Shown here: in pieces, positions 6,105 through 10,081 of the stretch
How the letters are laid out: every line of letters starts with the position of its first letter
Numbering within the stretch: position 1 is the first letter of the stretch
Origin: an uncultured bacterium
GTDB taxonomy: Bacteria; CALINM01
Length of the DNA: 10,081 nucleotides
Direction of reading: 5' to 3'
NCBI GenBank assembly: GCA_938045315.1
Contig: CALINM010000062.1
Span: forward strand, 1 to 10,081
Program-made: the position numbers and the translations under genes
Notes under the pieces: model-generated
What the model was told of the DNA's origin: nothing
Database searches by the model: none
The model's input: only the letters and a program-made list of their open reading frames with translations

Positions 6105-7556
6105 ATGCGTAAATTTGTAATCTTTTTTTTAACCTTTTTAGTTTTGGGCGGTTGTGATAACCTGGATAGTAGTTTTTTCAAAAATTTATTCACTTCTAAA
6201 AGATCAATTTTAAATGAAGAACCTCAAAAAATAACACCTTCCGAACAAATCATAAATATTCAGCAGGCCTTTGAAAAAGTTGCAGAGGTTGCACTACCCG
6301 CAGTCGTAAATATTTACACAAATCAAAGAGTTAAAGTTCGTCCTTTTTATCCAATGCCCTTTGATGACTCTCCCCTTTTTAGAGATTTCTTTGAAGATTT
6401 TTTCAATGACATATTACCAAAAGAGAGAGAATATAAATCTACAAGTTTAGGATCGGGATTTATTATTTCCTCTGATGGCTATATAGTTACTAATGATCAT
6501 GTTATAAAAAATGCTGATGAAATAAATGTTAAACTCCACGATAAAAGAACATTTAAAGCAAAAGTGGTGGGTAGAGACCCAAAAACTGATGTGGCTGTCA
6601 TAAAGATAAATGTTAATAACCTCCCTTTCTTGAAATTTGGTGACAGTGGAAAAATTAAAATTGGCCAATGGGCTATCGCCGTTGGTAATCCCTTTGGTCT
6701 TAACGGTACTTTAACAGTTGGTGTCATAAGCGCTACTGGAAGAAGCAATCTAGGTATAGAAACTTATGAAGACTTCATCCAAACAGATGCTTCAATAAAT
6801 CCAGGGAATTCTGGTGGGCCTCTATTAAATATATATGGAGAAGTCATTGGCATAAACACAGCTATAGTTGCTTCGGGACAGGGAATTGGCTTTGCCATAC
6901 CAGCCAATATGGCAAAAAACATTATTGAACAAATCATTAAAAAAGGTGTTATCGAAAGAAGCTGGTTAGGAGTGGGCATACAAAAACTAACACCCGAACT
7001 TGCTGAGTCCATGGGTATAAAAAAAGTTGAGGGAATACTCATCAATAGAATATACGAAAACTCTCCTGCGGAAAAAGCTGGTTTAAAAGAAGGAGATGTA
7101 ATTCTGGAATGTAATGGTACAAAGTTAGAGGATCCTTCGGATTTGCAAAAAATTGTTATTGGAGTTCCCGTGGGCACTGTACTAAAGCTTAAAATATTAC
7201 GTGATAACAAAACGTTACAAATTGATATTAAAACAGAAAAAATGCCTTCAGATGAAAAAATAGAAAAGTCTGAGATAAATAGAAATATTTTAGGTATAAA
7301 GGTACGCGATCTTTTGCCCAAAGAGAAAAAAGAGGCTTTCTATAAATTTGGTGTTGTTGTTTTAGAAGTGATGCCTAATTCTCCGGCCGATTTAGCTGGT
7401 ATTATGGAAGGTGATATAATTTTTACTATAAATCAAAAACAAATAAAAAATTCAAATGATTTCAAACAAATTGTATCAAATCTCAAAAAAGGCAGTATTA
7501 TAAACATTTTTTTACAGAGAGATAATAGAACCTTTTATATAGCTGTAAAGTTATAG
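6105..7556 (+). CDS. HtrA/Deg-family serine protease, lipoprotein form, two PDZ domains
   Basis: HtrA/Deg proteases degrade or refold misfolded envelope proteins. The 483-residue protein has a trypsin-like domain at about 110-275 with a full catalytic triad: His132 in VTNDHV, Asp162 in KTDVAV and Ser236 in NPGNSGGPL. Two PDZ domains follow, at about 285-375 and 393-480. Domain order and length match DegP/DegQ (close to E. coli DegP), with a short Phe/Asp-rich LA-loop region at 81-110. Unlike those soluble periplasmic proteins, it begins with a lipoprotein signal: MRKF, a hydrophobic stretch, then lipobox LGGC with Cys17 as the lipid-carrying residue. The next residue is Asp18, which in E. coli keeps lipoproteins in the inner membrane. 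The start is fixed by an in-frame stop at 6093-6095 and has no Shine-Dalgarno sequence. It leads a five-gene operon, and the next gene starts eight bases after its stop. The choice between degP and degQ is not made. Confidence 0.95.
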   Translation: MRKFVIFFLTFLVLGGCDNLDSSFFKNLFTSKRSILNEEPQKITPSEQIINIQQAFEKVAEVALPAVVNIYTNQRVKVRPFYPMPFDDSPLFRDFFEDFFNDILPKEREYKSTSLGSGFIISSDGYIVTNDHVIKNADEINVKLHDKRTFKAKVVGRDPKTDVAVIKINVNNLPFLKFGDSGKIKIGQWAIAVGNPFGLNGTLTVGVISATGRSNLGIETYEDFIQTDASINPGNSGGPLLNIYGEVIGINTAIVASGQGIGFAIPANMAKNIIEQIIKKGVIERSWLGVGIQKLTPELAESMGIKKVEGILINRIYENSPAEKAGLKEGDVILECNGTKLEDPSDLQKIVIGVPVGTVLKLKILRDNKTLQIDIKTEKMPSDEKIEKSEINRNILGIKVRDLLPKEKKEAFYKFGVVVLEVMPNSPADLAGIMEGDIIFTINQKQIKNSNDFKQIVSNLKKGSIINIFLQRDNRTFYIAVKL

Positions 7557-7564
7557 GAGGAATT

Positions 7565-7825
7565 ATGGCACTTATAACAAATGAGGAACAGGCATTTAGA
7601 TTAGCCAAGGCAATAGTATCGGATATTTTATTATATAATCAGGAAAAAGTAAAAAAGGGCATCGAAAACGACGATCTATTTGATAAAATAAATGCCGAAT
7701 TAGAGGAAGGAAAAAAGCTTTTTGAAAGTCGTGTAGATAAATCTATATCAAAAACTATTTTTGATAGAGCAGTGGTAGATGTTCTCTTTAAATCATCGGG
7801 GCGTTATGATTCAAAAATATGGTAG
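7565..7825 (+). CDS. Small conserved-looking hypothetical protein, 86 residues
   Basis: I cannot assign a function. The protein is mostly charged and likely helical. It carries a pattern I recall from delta-proteobacterial proteins, sometimes at the C-terminus after a zinc-ribbon domain: AFRLAKAIVSDILLYN (10-25), a charged stretch, then LEEGKKLFESRV (46-57). Here the module stands alone with no zinc ribbon. There are no Cys residues, signal peptide or membrane segment, so it should be cytoplasmic. The start is well supported by a consensus AGGAGG (7555-7560) four bases before the ATG, the best ribosome binding site in the window, which suggests it is made in more than trace amounts. Its end overlaps rluD by seven bases, and rluD has no ribosome binding site of its own, so its translation probably feeds rluD. 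Surely a real gene; role unknown. Confidence 0.85.
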   Translation: MALITNEEQAFRLAKAIVSDILLYNQEKVKKGIENDDLFDKINAELEEGKKLFESRVDKSISKTIFDRAVVDVLFKSSGRYDSKIW

Positions 7826-8766
7826 TTAATATAAGAGTTGATAGTTCTTTTAAAAGGGCTGATCTTTTTTTGTCTCAAACTTTAGGATTAACGAGAAATA
7901 GAATTCAACAATTGATTGAACAAGGTTTTCTGCTTTTAAATTGCAATCCTTTCAAACCCTCTTCTCGATTAAAAAATGGTGATATCATATCTGGAACTAT
8001 ACCTGAAGCAACAGAGGATGAAGAGTTAAAACCAGTAAATCTACCTCTTGATATAGTTTATGAAGATGAATCATTGATTATTATTAACAAACCCAGGGGC
8101 ATAGTTGTTCATCCATCTTTTGGGCACAAAGAAGATACAATTGTAAATGCTATTATCCACCACTGTAAAGACATTCTTAGTATTTCAGGGGCTAAAAGAC
8201 CTGGAGTTGTCCATAGATTAGATAAGGATACTTCAGGCTTACTTCTTTTTGCCAAAAATGATAAGGCACTTAACGAATTGCAAAGACAATTTAAAAATAG
8301 AGAGGTTATAAAAAAATATTTAGCCCTACTCTTAGGGAAACCAGAAAAAGAAGCTGACACAATAATAACGAACATTGGAAGACATCCAAAAGATCGAAAA
8401 AAATTTGCAGTAACTAAAGAGGGCAGACAAGCTATAACAGAATATAAAATATTAAAATCCTATTATGGGATATCATTAGCAGATATTACAATAAAAACAG
8501 GGCGTACTCATCAAATCAGAGTACATATGAGTTATATTAAAACACCTATCATAGGCGACAAGGACTATAACAAAAAAAAATATGAAGATATAATTAATAA
8601 CAAGGATTTGCTTAAATTATGTAAAAATATTTCCGGACAGGCACTTTGTGCTTATTTCTTGTCTTTTAGACATCCAGCTATAAACAAAATGATGGAGTTT
8701 AAAATAGATCCACCATCTGATATGGCAGAAATTATTAACTGGATAGAAAAAAATGGAACTAATTAA
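7819..8766 (+). CDS. rluD: RluD-family 23S rRNA pseudouridine synthase
   Basis: RluA/RluD-family enzymes turn uridines into pseudouridine. RluD modifies helix 69 of 23S rRNA (U1911, U1915, U1917 in E. coli), which matters for ribosome assembly and release. The 315-residue protein has an N-terminal S4 RNA-binding domain at about 11-60 and a catalytic domain from about 75 onward. The catalytic motif is GVVHRLDKDTSG (129-140) with nucleophile Asp135. Further family marks are INKPRGIVVHPS (89-100) and TGRTHQIRVHM (227-237). Length and the S4 domain fit RluD better than RluA. The start is fixed by an in-frame TGA at 7807-7809 that leaves only three sense codons before the ATG. There is no Shine-Dalgarno sequence, and the gene overlaps the preceding one by seven bases, so translation is likely coupled. 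The pairing with pgeF downstream is common in bacteria and supports the call. RluC is a less likely alternative. Confidence 0.92.
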   Translation: MVVNIRVDSSFKRADLFLSQTLGLTRNRIQQLIEQGFLLLNCNPFKPSSRLKNGDIISGTIPEATEDEELKPVNLPLDIVYEDESLIIINKPRGIVVHPSFGHKEDTIVNAIIHHCKDILSISGAKRPGVVHRLDKDTSGLLLFAKNDKALNELQRQFKNREVIKKYLALLLGKPEKEADTIITNIGRHPKDRKKFAVTKEGRQAITEYKILKSYYGISLADITIKTGRTHQIRVHMSYIKTPIIGDKDYNKKKYEDIINNKDLLKLCKNISGQALCAYFLSFRHPAINKMMEFKIDPPSDMAEIINWIEKNGTN

Positions 8767-9502
8767 AAAACCAGACTATTGTTACATTAAACCTTCCACG
8801 CACTTTGACGGACTGGAGGTTTATTTTTTGTCAAAACATCTTGGTATAGATTCAGGAAATCTCGAATTTGATTCTTACCCATCTCTAAAAGCATTGCAAA
8901 AAATTTCATCATATTTCCCCATAAATACTAAAGAAATGGTTTTTCTAAAACAAATCCATGGTGATGAGGTAATCAATAAAACAAACAAAAAAAAATCTTA
9001 TCCCTCTGGCGATGCTATAATTACACCATTGAAACATATAGGTTTATTTTTAAAAACCGCTGATTGTGTACCAATTTTTCTATTTGACCCTATAAATAAA
9101 ATAATTGGTGCTGTTCATGCCGGCTGGCGAGGAACAAGTCTTAAAATACTAAAAAAAGCTATTCAAAAGATGGAGCATTATTACAAGACAAAACCAGAAG
9201 ATATATATATTTTTATAGGTCCTTCTATAGGGGCTTGTTGTTATCAGGTTAAAGAAGATGTCTATAATCATTTTAGTTTTTTAGGTAAGGAAAGGCAAAA
9301 TTTTTTCGCAAGAAGAAAAGATAGAAGCTATATGATGGACCTAAGGGGGATCAACGCCTATATTGGCGAGAAGGCCGGGGTTTTAACAGACCACATTGAA
9401 ATATCAGAACTTTGCACTTTTTGCAATCCTGAGTTTTTTTACTCCTATAGAAGGGACAAAGAAAAGGCTGGTAGTAATTTAAGCTTCATAATGATGAAAT
9501 GA
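8753..9502 (+). CDS. pgeF: PgeF/YfiH peptidoglycan editing factor (laccase-domain family)
   Basis: PgeF (YfiH, also annotated as polyphenol oxidase or multicopper oxidoreductase) removes wrongly incorporated amino acids, such as L-Ser in place of L-Ala, from UDP-MurNAc precursors in E. coli. Some homologues show purine nucleoside phosphorylase or adenosine deaminase activity. The 249-residue protein has the three metal or active-site elements of the family: KQIHGDEV with His69, LKTADCVPIFLFD with Cys105, and GAVHAGWRGT with His122. The family motif FIGPSIGACCYQV (154-166) follows, and near the end CTFCNPEFFYSYRR (221-234). Length is normal. The start is fixed by an in-frame TAG at 8744-8746; only a weak GGAT lies upstream. 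It overlaps rluD by 14 bases and the photolyase gene by four. Cytoplasmic, with no signal peptide. Confidence 0.93.
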   Translation: MELIKKPDYCYIKPSTHFDGLEVYFLSKHLGIDSGNLEFDSYPSLKALQKISSYFPINTKEMVFLKQIHGDEVINKTNKKKSYPSGDAIITPLKHIGLFLKTADCVPIFLFDPINKIIGAVHAGWRGTSLKILKKAIQKMEHYYKTKPEDIYIFIGPSIGACCYQVKEDVYNHFSFLGKERQNFFARRKDRSYMMDLRGINAYIGEKAGVLTDHIEISELCTFCNPEFFYSYRRDKEKAGSNLSFIMMK

Positions 9503-10081
9503 TTGATTCTTTTGATACAAGAAGGATTAAAGTTCTAAAAGAGGAACAAATTAGAAACAATGGTCCTGTTATCTACTGGATGAGCAGAGAACAACGGGTT
9601 AATGATAATTGGGCGCTTATTTTTGCTCAAAATAAGGCTTTAAAAGATAAGAAGCAGTTTATTGTAGTTTTCTGTTTGGTAGAAAAATTTCTTGATGCCA
9701 CAATCAGACAATATGATTTTTTATTGCGGGGACTAATAGAGGTTGAGAAGAAGTTAACAGAAAAGCTCATACCCTTTTATATATTAACAGGTAATCCTTC
9801 CGAAAAAATAATAGAATTTATTCAAAAAAATAGGGCATCTTTACTAATCACCGACTTCGACCCCCTTAAAATCAAAAAAGAATGGAAGAAAAAAATATCA
9901 GAAAATATATTAATACCATTTATTGAAGTAGATTCCCATAATATAGTTCCATGTTTTTTCGTATCCCAGAAAAAAGAATATGGGGCTTATACATTGAGGC
10001 CTAAAATTCTAAAGCTATTGCCCCAATTTTTGACAAACTTTCCCGAGGTTATCAGACACCCATTTAATAAAGATTCCCTGT
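9499..10081 (+). CDS. Class II deoxyribodipyrimidine photolyase, N-terminal part (cut by window edge)
   Basis: The first 194 codons of a photolyase gene run off the right edge. Class II photolyases use light and a reduced flavin to split cyclobutane pyrimidine dimers. The visible part is the N-terminal Rossmann-type domain. Marks of class II enzymes are VIYWMSREQRVNDNWAL (24-40), FLLRGL (74-79), TDFDPL (118-123), EVDSHNIVPC (143-152) and EYGAYTLRPKI (160-170). The FAD-binding and catalytic domain lies beyond the window, so the presence of the electron-transfer Trp residues and of an intact enzyme cannot be judged. The ATG overlaps the pgeF stop codon as ATGA, and the nearest in-frame stop upstream is at 9475-9477. 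With no Shine-Dalgarno sequence, translation is probably coupled to pgeF. It is at least the fifth gene of the htrA operon. The symbol phr would be usual; left blank because the gene is partial. Confidence 0.92.
   Translation, partial: MIDSFDTRRIKVLKEEQIRNNGPVIYWMSREQRVNDNWALIFAQNKALKDKKQFIVVFCLVEKFLDATIRQYDFLLRGLIEVEKKLTEKLIPFYILTGNPSEKIIEFIQKNRASLLITDFDPLKIKKEWKKKISENILIPFIEVDSHNIVPCFFVSQKKEYGAYTLRPKILKLLPQFLTNFPEVIRHPFNKDSL

Noticed and set aside
6764-7321. A 185-codon open frame on the minus strand opposite htrA.
   Set aside because: It lies entirely within a gene with intact catalytic and PDZ motifs. The product is Ser/Pro/Phe-rich low-complexity sequence typical of antisense frames, with no recognisable domain.
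1-10081. Search for mobile elements, CRISPR repeats, tRNA or rRNA genes and riboswitches.
   Set aside because: No repeated spacers, transposase motifs, terminal inverted repeats or RNA-gene signatures were seen. Non-coding DNA is limited to two short divergent promoter regions (109 and 72 bases) and an 8-base gap.

Overview
The window is A+T-rich, gene-dense bacterial chromosome with no mobile element, CRISPR array or RNA gene that I can see. The gene content points to a Gram-negative bacterium: lipoproteins, a periplasmic HtrA protease, a periplasmic binding lipoprotein and a Cache-type membrane diguanylate cyclase. The mix (a DUF4911-like protein, a small delta-proteobacterial-type hypothetical protein, a class II photolyase, very low G+C) would fit Deferribacterota or a neighbouring phylum. 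That placement is a guess from gene flavour, not a measurement.

Layout. (1) Positions 1-431, minus strand: the N-terminal end of a KtrB/TrkH-type potassium channel subunit, running off the left edge. (2) 432-540: a short divergent promoter region. (3) 541-2101, plus strand: a small DUF4911-like protein overlapping tldD, a metalloprotease of the TldD/PmbA family. (4) 2102-6032, minus strand: a three-gene overlapping operon, transcribed in the order metallo-beta-lactamase-fold hydrolase, ABC_sub_bind-family lipoprotein, then membrane diguanylate cyclase (dCache-HAMP-GAF-GGDEF). Its stop codon directly abuts the tldD stop codon. (5) 6033-6104: a second divergent promoter region. (6) 6105-10081, plus strand: a compact operon of a lipoprotein HtrA/Deg protease, an 86-residue conserved-looking hypothetical protein, rluD, pgeF and the start of a class II photolyase, which runs off the right edge.

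How they may work together. The most interesting unit is the minus-strand operon. It has a solute-binding lipoprotein but no permease or ATPase gene, and the binding protein is translationally coupled (TAATG) to a membrane diguanylate cyclase. This looks like a ligand-sensing module that controls c-di-GMP, analogous in layout to Vibrio NspS-MbaA, with a cytoplasmic hydrolase that might process the ligand. The plus-strand operon mixes envelope quality control (HtrA), ribosomal RNA modification (RluD), peptidoglycan precursor editing (PgeF) and DNA repair (photolyase). The rluD-pgeF pairing is widespread in bacteria.

Three operon-leading genes (ktrB-like, DUF4911, htrA) lack a Shine-Dalgarno sequence and have a -10-like hexamer 6-9 bases before the ATG, which suggests leaderless transcripts. 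Genes inside operons mostly overlap, and their start codons are fixed by in-frame stops just upstream.
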